A DNA stretch of 19,380 bases. It comes from UBA7985 sp965658725. Its GTDB lineage: Bacteria; Pseudomonadota; Alphaproteobacteria; UBA7985. The stretch covers positions 1-19,380 of the forward strand of contig CBFHUI010000053.1 in assembly GCA_965658725.1 (NCBI GenBank), written 5' to 3'. Positions within the stretch are counted from its first letter, which is position 1, and every line of letters begins with the position of its first letter. A program made the translations under genes and the position numbers. The notes beneath the pieces are model-generated. The model searched no databases. It was not told the DNA's origin and saw only the letters and a program-made list of their open reading frames with translations. Shown in pieces: positions 1-7,129 of this stretch.

Positions 1-92
1 CTCGGTTCAACAGGCGGTCATGCCAGTCTATCCGGAGGCACCGGCCGGGCCAAGCGGTCGCGTGTCGTGCTACAGCCTAAAGCGCGTCGCCG

Positions 93-1145
93 TCACCCGT
101 CCTGGTCGTCGTCATCCCAAAGACCCCACTGGCGCGCCGCACCAGCCCAACGCCAAGCGTCAGCCACCATGTCAGACAAGCCACGACTTGCCGTCCAACC
201 GATCGCCTTTTCCGCCGCCGCAGGGTCAGCCAGCAGTGTCGCCACGTCCCCACTGCGCCGCGCGCCCATGGTTTGCGGGACAGCCTGCCCCAGTTCCGCT
301 TCAAAAGCCGACACCACCTGCCGCACGGAATAGGGCGTGCCCGTGCCGAGGTTCAGAGCCGTAAAGGGGGCTTCAAAGCCGTCGCTCAGCAGCGCTTGCA
401 AGGCCATCACGTGCGCCTGTGCCAAATCGACCACGTGGATGTAGTCGCGTACGCCAGTGCCGTCGGGGGTATCGTAGTCATCGCCGAAAATAGTCAGCGT
501 GTCGCGCTTGCCCACGGCGACTTGCAAAATGATCGGAAACAAGTTGTTGGGCCGGTCTTTCGGGTCCTCGCCGATCAGCGCGCTGTCATGCGCGCCGGCA
601 GGGTTGAAGTACCGCAGCGCCAGCGCGCGGGTGCGGGAGCCTGGCGCCTGCGCCAAATCGGCGAGCACCCGCTCCATCATCGCCTTCGTGGCTCCATAAG
701 GATTGGTGGGCTGGACCGGCATGTCTTCATGCAAAGGCGAAACCTTCACGTCGCCGTAGACCGTGGCCGACGACGAAAACACGATCCCGCCCCCGCCCGC
801 GCGCTCAAACACGTCGAACAGCGCAACCGACCCGGCGACGTTGTTGTCGTAGTACTTCAGTGGTTCTTCGACCGACTCTCCAACCGCTTTGAACGCGGCC
901 AAGTGGATCAGCCCGGCGCACGGATCGCGCTCCAGCACGGTTTCCAGCGCTGCGCGGTTTCGGATATCGACATCGTAATGGGTTAGCTCGGTCTGTGTCA
1001 GCCGCTCCAAACGCTCCAGCACAGAAGCGCGGGCATTGGAGAGGTTATCGACGATGATCGGCTCGTAGCCTGCGTGACACAGGGCAACGACCACGTGACT
1101 GCCGATATAGCCCAGCCCCCCGGTAACGAGGATCTTTTCAGACAT
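93..1145 (-). CDS. galE: UDP-glucose 4-epimerase GalE
   Basis: This cytoplasmic, NAD-dependent enzyme interconverts UDP-glucose and UDP-galactose, serving the Leloir pathway and surface-polysaccharide precursor supply. The 350-residue protein has the usual family length. It opens with the Rossmann nucleotide-binding motif GGLGYIG (residues 9-15) and carries the short-chain dehydrogenase catalytic set: a serine triplet in FSSSATVYG (about 123-131) and the YxxxK pair Y150/K154 in NPYGATK. ALRYFNPAGAH and GVRDYIHVVDLA are further GalE signatures. The ATG start gives the canonical N-terminus; an AGGGAA lies about 14 bases upstream, so the ribosome site is mediocre. The C-terminus ends in an acidic DDDDQDG tail. 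The HAD gene lies 107 bases upstream on the same strand and may be co-transcribed. Family assignment is secure. Acting on N-acetylated sugars as well cannot be excluded. Confidence 0.95.
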   Translation of the reverse strand: MSEKILVTGGLGYIGSHVVVALCHAGYEPIIVDNLSNARASVLERLERLTQTELTHYDVDIRNRAALETVLERDPCAGLIHLAAFKAVGESVEEPLKYYDNNVAGSVALFDVFERAGGGGIVFSSSATVYGDVKVSPLHEDMPVQPTNPYGATKAMMERVLADLAQAPGSRTRALALRYFNPAGAHDSALIGEDPKDRPNNLFPIILQVAVGKRDTLTIFGDDYDTPDGTGVRDYIHVVDLAQAHVMALQALLSDGFEAPFTALNLGTGTPYSVRQVVSAFEAELGQAVPQTMGARRSGDVATLLADPAAAEKAIGWTASRGLSDMVADAWRWAGAARQWGLWDDDDQDG

Positions 1146-1252
1146 GAGCGTGAAGTTCCCTGTGCTGCGCGCCGCAGACCTCTCGCACCGACCCTAGACA
1201 GTGCGCCGTGCCTGCTTTCCGGGCTGTTGTAGCAAACCCACCAAAGGTTTCT

Positions 1253-1858
1253 TCATGGAAATACGGCCTCAATGGCGAAAGCCTCCTTTGCGCGAACGAC
1301 CAGCGCGGGCGGACAGTTGACCAGGATTGCCCCGCGCGCCGCCTGCCATACGGGCCAGTCCTGGGCCGAATTGCCTGCGTAAACAAAGCCATCGGGGAAC
1401 AGGGCGCTGAGCCGCGCCGCCTTGGCTTCACCGGTCAGGTTGACGTGGCCATCACTGGCCAGAACACCGCCGAAATAGTCAAAGGTTGCCGCAACCCGCC
1501 GCACCAAAGCGTCATCTGATCCGCTCGCCAACACCAGATGCCGGTCCATGGCGCCTTGCTGGTCCAACCAGCTCTCGAAGTCTTCGTTCCAGCGCAGATC
1601 GTAGGGCTCGAAATGCCGGAGCACCTGCCCGGCAAGCGCCTGCTTCGCCGCAGCGCGCGGCAATCTGAGCGCACGCGCGGCTTTCCACGGGTTGAGCCAC
1701 AGCGCGACCCGCAGCGACCACCATGAGACATCGCCCCGGTGCAGCGTTCCATCCAGATCAACAGCCAGGGGCAAGCGGTCGAGACCTGCCGCGCTTCGCG
1801 CCGGCGAAGCCGCAGCCTCTGGGGCATGCCCGGTGGTCGTTGGGGGCGCATCGGCCAT
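1253..1858 (-). CDS. HAD-superfamily phosphatase-like protein, stand-alone HAD domain of HAD-UbiA type
   Basis: About 201 residues from the preferred ATG. HAD motif I is DLDGT (residues 34-38), followed by a long helical cap, motif II in LASGSD, the conserved lysine in GEAKAARL, and motif IV-like YAGNSAQDWPVW. From recall of the family, the pattern LPLAVDLDGTL ... SDGHVNLTGEAKAARL ... YAGNSAQD resembles the N-terminal HAD domain of proteins that continue into a UbiA prenyltransferase. Here the gene stops after the HAD domain and no membrane segments follow. The first 25 or so residues are an Ala/Pro-rich low-complexity tail. An upstream ATG at 1906 would add 16 residues but has no ribosome site; the ATG at 1858 has GGGAAA about 9 bases upstream. 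A role as a small-molecule phosphatase is inference and the substrate is unknown. Confidence 0.8.
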   Translation of the reverse strand: MADAPPTTTGHAPEAAASPARSAAGLDRLPLAVDLDGTLHRGDVSWWSLRVALWLNPWKAARALRLPRAAAKQALAGQVLRHFEPYDLRWNEDFESWLDQQGAMDRHLVLASGSDDALVRRVAATFDYFGGVLASDGHVNLTGEAKAARLSALFPDGFVYAGNSAQDWPVWQAARGAILVNCPPALVVRAKEAFAIEAVFP

Positions 1859-1893
1859 GCTTGTTTCCCGGTCTGTTGCGACATGAGGCAGGG

Positions 1894-1922
1894 TGACAGG
1901 TGTCATCGAGCAAGATTAATAT
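1894..1922 (+). promoter_or_regulatory. Candidate sigma70-type promoter for the coxS-coxM unit
   Basis: In the divergent gap between the HAD gene and coxS, TGACAG (1894-1899) is followed after 17 bases by TAATAT (1917-1922), a reasonable -35/-10 pair 29 bases upstream of the coxS start. The same AT-rich patch reads TATATT on the minus strand, with a weak TTGG-type element 17 bases away, so it could also drive the HAD gene. This is pattern matching only. Confidence 0.35.
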
Positions 1923-1950
1923 ACCAGGAAAGAGGGAGAACCAACGAGCC

Positions 1951-2487
1951 ATGACCACGCTATCCTTGACCGTCAACGGTGCGCCCGTCAGCGCGGAGGT
2001 GGAAGACCGGACCCTGTTGGTCCAGTTCATCCGCGATCATCTGGGCCTGACCGGCACCCACGTGGGCTGCGAGACCTCGCAGTGTGGGGCCTGTACCGTG
2101 CACGTGAACGGTCAGGCGATGAAGTCGTGCTCCATGCTGGCCGTGATGGCAGAAGGCGCGGACGTGGTGACGATCGAAGGGCTGGCCACAGGCGAAGACG
2201 GCCTGCACCCGGTCCAGGAAGCCTTCCGTGAGCACCATGGCTTACAGTGCGGGTTCTGTACGCCCGGCATGATCATGTCAGCCACCGATATGATCCGCCG
2301 CTACGGCGCTGCCCTCGATGAAGACACCATCCGCGAGCAGCTCGAAGGCAATTTGTGCCGCTGCACGGGCTACCACAACATCGTCAAGGCGATCAGTGCA
2401 GCCGCGCAGACCATGGCCGGCGCTGCACCGCAGGAAGCCGCACCCGTACCTAGTGCCCAGAGCGGCGATGCCGCTGTGACAGCCTAA
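1951..2487 (+). CDS. (2Fe-2S)-binding small subunit, xanthine oxidase/CO dehydrogenase (CoxS) family
   Basis: This is the electron-transfer small subunit of a molybdenum hydroxylase, carrying two [2Fe-2S] clusters. All eight ligands are visible. The plant-ferredoxin-type cluster uses C40, C45, C48 and C60 (GCETSQCGAC ... KSC). The second cluster uses C100, C103, C136 and C138 (LQCGFCTPGMIMSA and EGNLCRCTGYHNIVKAI). The length of 178 residues is typical, with an extra Ala/Pro-rich C-terminal tail of about 25 residues. The ATG at 1951 was chosen because AGGGAG lies 12 bases upstream and the protein begins at the normal family N-terminus; an upstream in-frame ATG at 1900 would add 17 atypical residues. 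The FAD subunit gene follows after 31 bases. The molybdopterin-binding large subunit that completes such enzymes is not adjacent, so the substrate cannot be inferred. Confidence 0.92.
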   Translation: MTTLSLTVNGAPVSAEVEDRTLLVQFIRDHLGLTGTHVGCETSQCGACTVHVNGQAMKSCSMLAVMAEGADVVTIEGLATGEDGLHPVQEAFREHHGLQCGFCTPGMIMSATDMIRRYGAALDEDTIREQLEGNLCRCTGYHNIVKAISAAAQTMAGAAPQEAAPVPSAQSGDAAVTA

Positions 2488-2518
2488 GGCCCCAGCGGAC
2501 AAGCGGAGAGCAAAAAAC

Positions 2519-3319
2519 ATGTATGAGCTGACTTACACGCGCGCCGAAACCCTCGCCGGTGCCATGGAAACCTTCAATGAAGGCGACGACCCCAAGTACG
2601 TCGCGGGCGGTCAGACCCTGATACCGACCATGAAGGCCCGGCTGGCTGCGCCGTCGGAACTGATCGATATCACGGGCATCGATGAATTGAGCGGGATTCG
2701 TCAGGATGGCGATCTGATTATCATCGGTGCGGCGACCACCCACGCTGCCGTTCACGACAACGTGCTGATCGGCGCGAAGATCCCAGCGCTGGCTGCGCTC
2801 GCGGGTCTGATCGGCGACCCGATGGTGCGCCATCGCGGAACTCTGGGCGGGTCTGTTGCCAACAATGACCCATCGGCGGACTATCCCGCTGCCCTGCTGG
2901 GTCTGGGCGCGAGCGTGCGGACGGACCGTCGGACGCTGAGCGCGGATGATTTCTTTGTCGATATGTTCGAAACCGACTTGGAAGAAGACGAGCTGATCAC
3001 AGCCATCGCCTTCCCCGTGCCACGCCGGGCAGCCTACGCCAAGTTCCCCAACCCCGCCTCCCGCTACGCCATGGCTGGCGCGCTGGTCGCTGAACTGGCG
3101 GACGGCAGTGTCCGCGTGGCCGTGACCGGCGCAGGCTCCAGCGGGGTCTTTCGCTGGACTGAGGCCGAGGCAGCGCTTGGGGCCGACATGAGCGAAGGCG
3201 CGCTGGCGGGACTGACGGTCAATGCAGAAGAGATGCTGGAGGACATGCACGGTTCCGCAGAATACCGCGCCCATCTGGTTTCCGTCATGACCCGACGTGC
3301 GGTGAAGGCACTGGCCTAG
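2519..3319 (+). CDS. FAD-binding medium subunit, xanthine oxidase/CO dehydrogenase (CoxM) family
   Basis: This is the FAD-binding subunit of a molybdenum hydroxylase, passing electrons from the Fe-S subunit to an acceptor. The 266-residue length is close to the family norm (about 260-290). Two flavin-binding signatures are visible: AGGQTLIPTMK near residue 30, and RGTLGGSVANNDPSADYPAALL near residue 110, the counterparts of AGGHSLLP and TIGGxxAHxDPAAD in CoxM. The C-terminal CO-dehydrogenase flavoprotein domain follows (AYAKFPNPASRYAMAGALVAEL onward). It lies 31 bases after the small-subunit gene, with GCGGAGAGC before the ATG, and a strong terminator follows the stop, so these two genes look like a complete transcription unit. 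Neither side carries a large (CoxL) subunit gene, which is unusual for this family. Confidence 0.92.
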   Translation: MYELTYTRAETLAGAMETFNEGDDPKYVAGGQTLIPTMKARLAAPSELIDITGIDELSGIRQDGDLIIIGAATTHAAVHDNVLIGAKIPALAALAGLIGDPMVRHRGTLGGSVANNDPSADYPAALLGLGASVRTDRRTLSADDFFVDMFETDLEEDELITAIAFPVPRRAAYAKFPNPASRYAMAGALVAELADGSVRVAVTGAGSSGVFRWTEAEAALGADMSEGALAGLTVNAEEMLEDMHGSAEYRAHLVSVMTRRAVKALA

Positions 3320-3353
3320 ACCGCCCGAGCCAACGCGCCCCCAAAAGGCATCT

Positions 3354-3384
3354 GCAGGCCCCTGTGCGCAGGGGCTGCTTTTTT
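3354..3384 (+). terminator. Rho-independent terminator after coxM
   Basis: GCAGGCCCCTG (3354-3364), a TGCG loop and CAGGGGCTGC (3369-3378) form a GC-rich stem with one bulged G, followed directly by six T residues (3379-3384). It begins 35 bases after the coxM stop and closes the coxS-coxM unit before leuC. Confidence 0.88.
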
Positions 3385-3484
3385 CCTGCACTTAAGGCTT
3401 GCACGCCCGAGCGATGACAAAGCGGCAGCAGCGTTGTATTGGACGATAAACCGTTAATACCCACTGAACGCAGGACCGCACCGC

Positions 3485-4897
3485 ATGAGCACTTCGGCTG
3501 GCCCCAAAACCCTTTACGATAAAATCTGGGACAAGCACGTTGTCCGTCAGAACGACGACGGCACGCACCTGATCTACATTGATCGCCACCTCGTCCACGA
3601 AGTGACCTCGCCCCAGGCCTTCGAAGGGCTGGAACTGGCCGGTCGCAAAGTGCGCCGCCCGGACCTCACCCTTGCCGTGCCGGATCACAACGTTCCGACC
3701 TCTGACCGAGCAGGCGGGATTGCCAACGAGGAAAGCCGGATCCAGGTCGAGACCCTGATGGCGAACTGCTCGAAGAACGACGTGCCGGTCTACGGCATGA
3801 ATGACCCCCGCCAGGGCATTGTGCACATCATTGGCCCCGAGCAGGGCTTCACCCTGCCCGGTACAACAGTGGTTTGTGGCGACTCTCACACCTCCACCCA
3901 CGGCGCCTTCGGCGCGCTAGCCTTTGGCATCGGCACCAGCCAAGTCGAGCACGTACTGGCGACCCAGACCCTTGCGCTCGCCAAGTCGAAGAACATGCTG
4001 ATCCAAGTCAACGGCGATCTGGGCATGGGCGTGACGGCCAAGGATCTGATCCTTGCTATCATCGGCAAAATTGGCACCGCAGGTGGCACGGGCTACGTCA
4101 TGGAATACGCGGGTGAAGCCGTGCGTGCCCTGTCGGTCGAAGGGCGCATGACCATGTGCAACATGTCGATTGAAGGCGGCGCACGCGCGGGCCTGATTGC
4201 CCCGGATGAAAAGACCTTTGCCTTCTTTAAGGGTCGCCCGTTGGCCCCGCAGGGTGCTGCGTGGGACGCGGCGGTCGCCTACTGGCAGACCCTGCACACC
4301 GACCCCGGCGCGCACTACGACAAGACCGTCACGCTGGACACCGCCGAGATCCCGCCCATGGTCACGTGGGGGACTTCACCCGAGGACGTCGCACCGATCA
4401 CCGGCACCGTTCCCCATCCCGACGACTTCGAAGACGAGAACAAGCGCGAAGCGGCCGCGCGGAGCCTTGAGTACATGGGCCTGACTGCTGGTGCCCCTAT
4501 GAGCAGCGTCACCGTCGACACCGTTTTTGTTGGCTCCTGCACCAATGGCCGGATTGAAGACCTGCGCGCGGCGGCGGCAATCGCCAAGGGCAAGAAGGTC
4601 AAGGACGGCGTGCGGGCGATGGTTGTTCCCGGGTCCGGCCTGGTCAAAGCACAAGCAGAGGAAGAGGGCCTTGCGGCAATCTTCAAGGAAGCAGGCTTTG
4701 ACTGGCGCGAGCCGGGTTGCTCCATGTGTCTGGCCATGAACGATGACAAACTGACCGTCGGCGAGCGCGCAGCTTCAACGTCGAACCGCAACTTCGAAGG
4801 CCGTCAGGGCCGCGGCGGTCGCACGCACCTGGTTTCCCCGGCCATGGCTGCAGCAGCCGCGATCACCGGTCACCTGACCGACGTACGCGACTTCTAG
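3485..4897 (+). CDS. leuC: 3-Isopropylmalate dehydratase large subunit LeuC
   Basis: With LeuD this aconitase-family enzyme isomerises 2-isopropylmalate to 3-isopropylmalate in leucine biosynthesis. The 470 residues match the bacterial LeuC length. The [4Fe-4S] cysteines are present: C352 in VGSCTNGRIEDLR, and C412 and C415 in GCSMCLAMN. Other family marks are LIYIDRHLVHEVTSPQAFEGL near the N-terminus, DHNVPT, CGDSHTSTHGAFGALAFGIGTSQVEHV, and the C-terminal STSNRNFEGRQGRGGRTHLVSP block. The ATG has AGGA 9 bases upstream. leuD follows after 26 bases, forming a leuCD pair; leuB, which often sits nearby, is not in the window. The roughly 100 bases upstream hold TAATAC (3455-3460) with a poorly spaced TTGTAT, so a promoter there is only possible. 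No leucine-rich leader peptide is seen. Confidence 0.97.
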   Translation: MSTSAGPKTLYDKIWDKHVVRQNDDGTHLIYIDRHLVHEVTSPQAFEGLELAGRKVRRPDLTLAVPDHNVPTSDRAGGIANEESRIQVETLMANCSKNDVPVYGMNDPRQGIVHIIGPEQGFTLPGTTVVCGDSHTSTHGAFGALAFGIGTSQVEHVLATQTLALAKSKNMLIQVNGDLGMGVTAKDLILAIIGKIGTAGGTGYVMEYAGEAVRALSVEGRMTMCNMSIEGGARAGLIAPDEKTFAFFKGRPLAPQGAAWDAAVAYWQTLHTDPGAHYDKTVTLDTAEIPPMVTWGTSPEDVAPITGTVPHPDDFEDENKREAAARSLEYMGLTAGAPMSSVTVDTVFVGSCTNGRIEDLRAAAAIAKGKKVKDGVRAMVVPGSGLVKAQAEEEGLAAIFKEAGFDWREPGCSMCLAMNDDKLTVGERAASTSNRNFEGRQGRGGRTHLVSPAMAAAAAITGHLTDVRDF

Positions 4898-4923
4898 AAC
4901 CCACCGACACAGGAGAAAGCACC

Positions 4924-5535
4924 ATGGATCAGCTTCGTTCCCACAGCGGTGTGTCCGCGCCCCTCAATCTGGTCAACGTCGATACCGACATGATCATCCC
5001 AAAGCAGTTCCTGAAAACCATCAAGCGCACGGGCCTGTCAGCAGGTCTGTTCGACGAAATGCGTCGCACGCCAGAAGGCGAAGAAATCGAGAGCTTTGCC
5101 CTCAACCAGCCGCAGTATGCGGACAGCAGTGTTCTGGTAGCAGGCGACAACTTCGGCTGCGGCTCCTCCCGCGAGCACGCCCCGTGGGCACTGGTTGACT
5201 GGGGCTTTCGCGTGATCATCGCGCCGAGCTTTGCCGACATTTTCTACAACAACTGCTTCAACAACTCGATCCTGCCCATCACCCTGCCCCAAGAGCAGGT
5301 CGATAAGCTCATGCAGGACGCCAACCAAGCCTCTACCATCAGCGTCAACGTCGAAGCGCTGACCATCGAGCGCCCGAACGGTGAAGTCATCCGCTTCACC
5401 CTCGACGAGGGCCTTCAGGGGCGTTTGCTCGAAGGCCTCGACCCCGTCGGGATGACCTTGGAACACGAAGCTGACATCGATGCTTTCGAAGGCACGGATC
5501 GAAGCGACCGGCCATGGGCCCATATGGCAGCTTAA
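4924..5535 (+). CDS. leuD: 3-Isopropylmalate dehydratase small subunit LeuD
   Basis: This is the small (swivelling-domain) subunit of isopropylmalate isomerase, the partner of LeuC. The 203 residues fit the family. Typical motifs are NVDTDMIIPKQFLKTIKRTGL (about 19-39) and GDNFGCGSSREHAPWALVDWGFRVIIAPSFADIFYNNCFNN in the middle, the substrate-binding region of LeuD. The ATG follows a good AGGAGA ribosome site (4911-4916). The gene is very probably co-transcribed with leuC. It runs convergently into guaD, and the gap between them is an unusually structured repeat region rather than a simple terminator. Confidence 0.97.
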   Translation: MDQLRSHSGVSAPLNLVNVDTDMIIPKQFLKTIKRTGLSAGLFDEMRRTPEGEEIESFALNQPQYADSSVLVAGDNFGCGSSREHAPWALVDWGFRVIIAPSFADIFYNNCFNNSILPITLPQEQVDKLMQDANQASTISVNVEALTIERPNGEVIRFTLDEGLQGRLLEGLDPVGMTLEHEADIDAFEGTDRSDRPWAHMAA

Positions 5536-5552
5536 GCGGTGCGGAGCGCATC

Positions 5553-5727
5553 ACGCAGTCGGCGACCCTGTCGCCGGTCGGCTACCGCCTCCGCTCTATC
5601 CCTGCTTCAGGGGCCTTGCCCCTCGAGCGTTCAAGGCCAAGCCGACTGCGTCGGTGCTGCGCAGCCTTGAGCGCTCACACCCCAGACTTCGCCAGTCGGT
5701 CAGAGGTTCAGGCGAGCTGAACCCCTG
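5553..5727. repeat. Cluster of inverted repeats in the leuD/guaD convergent gap
   Basis: The 213-base gap between the convergent leuD and guaD stops holds at least five inverted repeats. GGCGAC-CCT-GTCGCC is at 5561-5575 and AGGGGC-CTT-GCCCCT at 5609-5623. A 13-base arm, GAGCGTTCAAGGC (5625-5637), pairs with GCCTTGAGCGCTC (5664-5676) with one mismatch and encloses CCGAC-TGC-GTCGG (5642-5654). CAG-A-GGTTCAG-GCGAG-CTGAACC-C-CTG is at 5701-5727. In addition ACGCAGTCGGC (5553-5563) is a perfect 11-base inverted match to GCCGACTGCGT (5641-5651), which competes with the inner hairpin. No run of T follows any stem. The element may terminate transcription from both sides without a U-tract, encode a structured RNA, or be one copy of a dispersed palindromic repeat; the sequence does not decide between these. 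Confidence 0.55.
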
Positions 5728-5748
5728 AGTTGATCGGTTCTTGAGGTG

Positions 5749-7059
5749 CTAGAACCCGGTGCGTTGGATCCCGCGGGTCCAGGTCTCGACCTGAGGGGCA
5801 AAGAACTGATAGGCGAACAGACGCTCTTCGGTGCTCTCCACCCGCGCCAATCGCAGGGCGGCAATGGGGTCGTTCTCAGGGTCGCGCAGGATTGCCAGAT
5901 CGGCCCACTTGCCCGCTGACAGCGAGCCTGCTTCGCGGTTGGTGTGCAGAACCCGCGCGTTGCCCAGCGTGTGCCAGTAGAAGGTCTCCGCCGCGGTCAG
6001 CGACTGGTCGTGGAAGCGGGCGACTTTGTATGCTTCCTGCATGGTCACGAAGGGTGAGAAGTGCGTTCCCCCACCGATATCGCAGCCGATCCCGATGCGC
6101 ACGCCCGCCGCGCGGTTCGCACCCGGGTTGAACAGCCCCGAACCCAGAAAGGTGTTCGAGGTCGGGCAGTGCACCACGCTCGCCCCCGCCTCGGCCATGC
6201 GGGTCATTTCGGCCTCTGTGGTGTGGATGCCGTGGGCGAAGAGCGCGCGGTCAGTCACCAGACCGAAGCGGTCGTAGACATCGAGGTAGGAGGCGTCGTT
6301 GGGGAACAATTCTGCAACCGTCGCGATCTCGCGCGCACTTTCGTTGATGTGGGTCTGCATGCGGGTTTTGGGGAACTCGGCGTGCAGGGCAGCGCAGGCT
6401 TCCAGCTGTGCCTCGGTCGAGGTGATGGCAAAGCGGGGGGTGACGGCGTAGCCAAAGCGCTCATAGCGCGGCTCAAGCGTCTCGAGCAGGGCTTTGGCGT
6501 CGTCGTAAGCGGCTTGGGCGGTATCGTGCAGGCTGGGGATAGCGTTGCGATCCATGGCGGTTTTGCCTGAGACCAGTCCCATGCCGCGTGCGTCAAAGGC
6601 CGCGGCCAGTTCTTCCAGCGCGCCGGAATGGATGGTGGAGAACACGCACGCTGAGGTCACTCCGTAGTGCAGCAGCGCGTCGGCGAAGGTCGCGGCGATG
6701 CTACGGGCGTGAGCGCGGTCGCTGAAGCGGCTCTCTTCGGGGAAGGTGTAGGTATCCAGCCAGTGCAACAGATCGGTGCCGTACGCGCCGATGATGGCGC
6801 TTTGAGGGAAATGCAGGTGGGCGTCGATGAAGCCGGGAAGGACCAGCGTGCCGCGTCGGTCAATCTGTGCCCAGTTCTGAAACGTTGCGGGCAAAGCCGT
6901 GCGCTCTCCAACCCAGGCGATGCGCCCGTCATCGCCAATGGCAAGCGCGCCGTCGGTCAGGGATTTCTGCGCAGATTGGCCAGCGAAAAAGGGGTCATCG
7001 TCCCACCAGACCAAGTGGCCGAAGAGGACGGAGGGGCTCTGGGAATCAGCTGCTGTCAT
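5749..7059 (-). CDS. guaD: Guanine deaminase
   Basis: A zinc-dependent amidohydrolase that deaminates guanine to xanthine plus ammonia, feeding the xanthine dehydrogenase encoded beside it. The 436 residues are typical. Metal ligands are visible: the HxH pair in PGFIDAHLHFPQ (H81, H83), the histidine in MQTHINES, the histidine in LFAHGIHTTEAEM, and the aspartate in GIGCDIGGGTHFSPF. The GTDLLHWLDTYTFPEE stretch is characteristic of guanine deaminases rather than other amidohydrolases. The ATG has only a weak GAGAG ribosome site. The gene is the most downstream of the minus-strand xdh group; the 70-base gap from xdhC contains a possible separate promoter, so it may be transcribed both with xdhCBA and alone. 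Confidence 0.95.
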   Translation of the reverse strand: MTAADSQSPSVLFGHLVWWDDDPFFAGQSAQKSLTDGALAIGDDGRIAWVGERTALPATFQNWAQIDRRGTLVLPGFIDAHLHFPQSAIIGAYGTDLLHWLDTYTFPEESRFSDRAHARSIAATFADALLHYGVTSACVFSTIHSGALEELAAAFDARGMGLVSGKTAMDRNAIPSLHDTAQAAYDDAKALLETLEPRYERFGYAVTPRFAITSTEAQLEACAALHAEFPKTRMQTHINESAREIATVAELFPNDASYLDVYDRFGLVTDRALFAHGIHTTEAEMTRMAEAGASVVHCPTSNTFLGSGLFNPGANRAAGVRIGIGCDIGGGTHFSPFVTMQEAYKVARFHDQSLTAAETFYWHTLGNARVLHTNREAGSLSAGKWADLAILRDPENDPIAALRLARVESTEERLFAYQFFAPQVETWTRGIQRTGF

Positions 7060-7091
7060 GGGTACTCTCGCGCGCCGGTTCTTGACGACGT

Positions 7092-7123
7092 AAGTAAGAG
7101 CGTCTGAGCCCTTGGGTCAAGGG
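7092..7123 (-). promoter_or_regulatory. Candidate guaD promoter overlapping a perfect hairpin
   Basis: Between xdhC and guaD, the minus strand reads TTGACC (7120-7115), 17 bases, then TTACTT (7097-7092), a plausible -35/-10 pair about 33 bases before the guaD start. The -35 hexamer lies inside the perfect inverted repeat CCCTTG-N3-CAAGGG (7109-7123), which could be an operator or a weak hairpin after xdhC. No T-run follows, so it does not read as an intrinsic terminator. Confidence 0.35.
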
Positions 7124-7129
7124 TGGGGT

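Noticed and set aside
1..92. Possible gene fragment at the left edge
   Set aside because: Reading both strands shows only short frames with early stops and no motif; it is treated as the galE downstream spacer.
1146..1252. Possible UbiA remnant or frameshift after the HAD gene
   Set aside because: The 107 bases have stops in all relevant frames and no hydrophobic coding potential; too short for a prenyltransferase.
2450..3391. A 313-codon open frame on the minus strand opposite the CoxM-type gene
   Set aside because: It is antisense to a gene with clear FAD-binding motifs and also crosses the terminator; its translation is Arg/Gly/His-rich with no recognisable domain, as expected for a shadow frame in GC-rich DNA.
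3414..3449. Twelve-codon reading frame upstream of leuC considered as a leucine leader peptide
   Set aside because: It encodes no leucine run and no downstream terminator/antiterminator pair precedes leuC, so attenuation of the leu-leader type is not supported.
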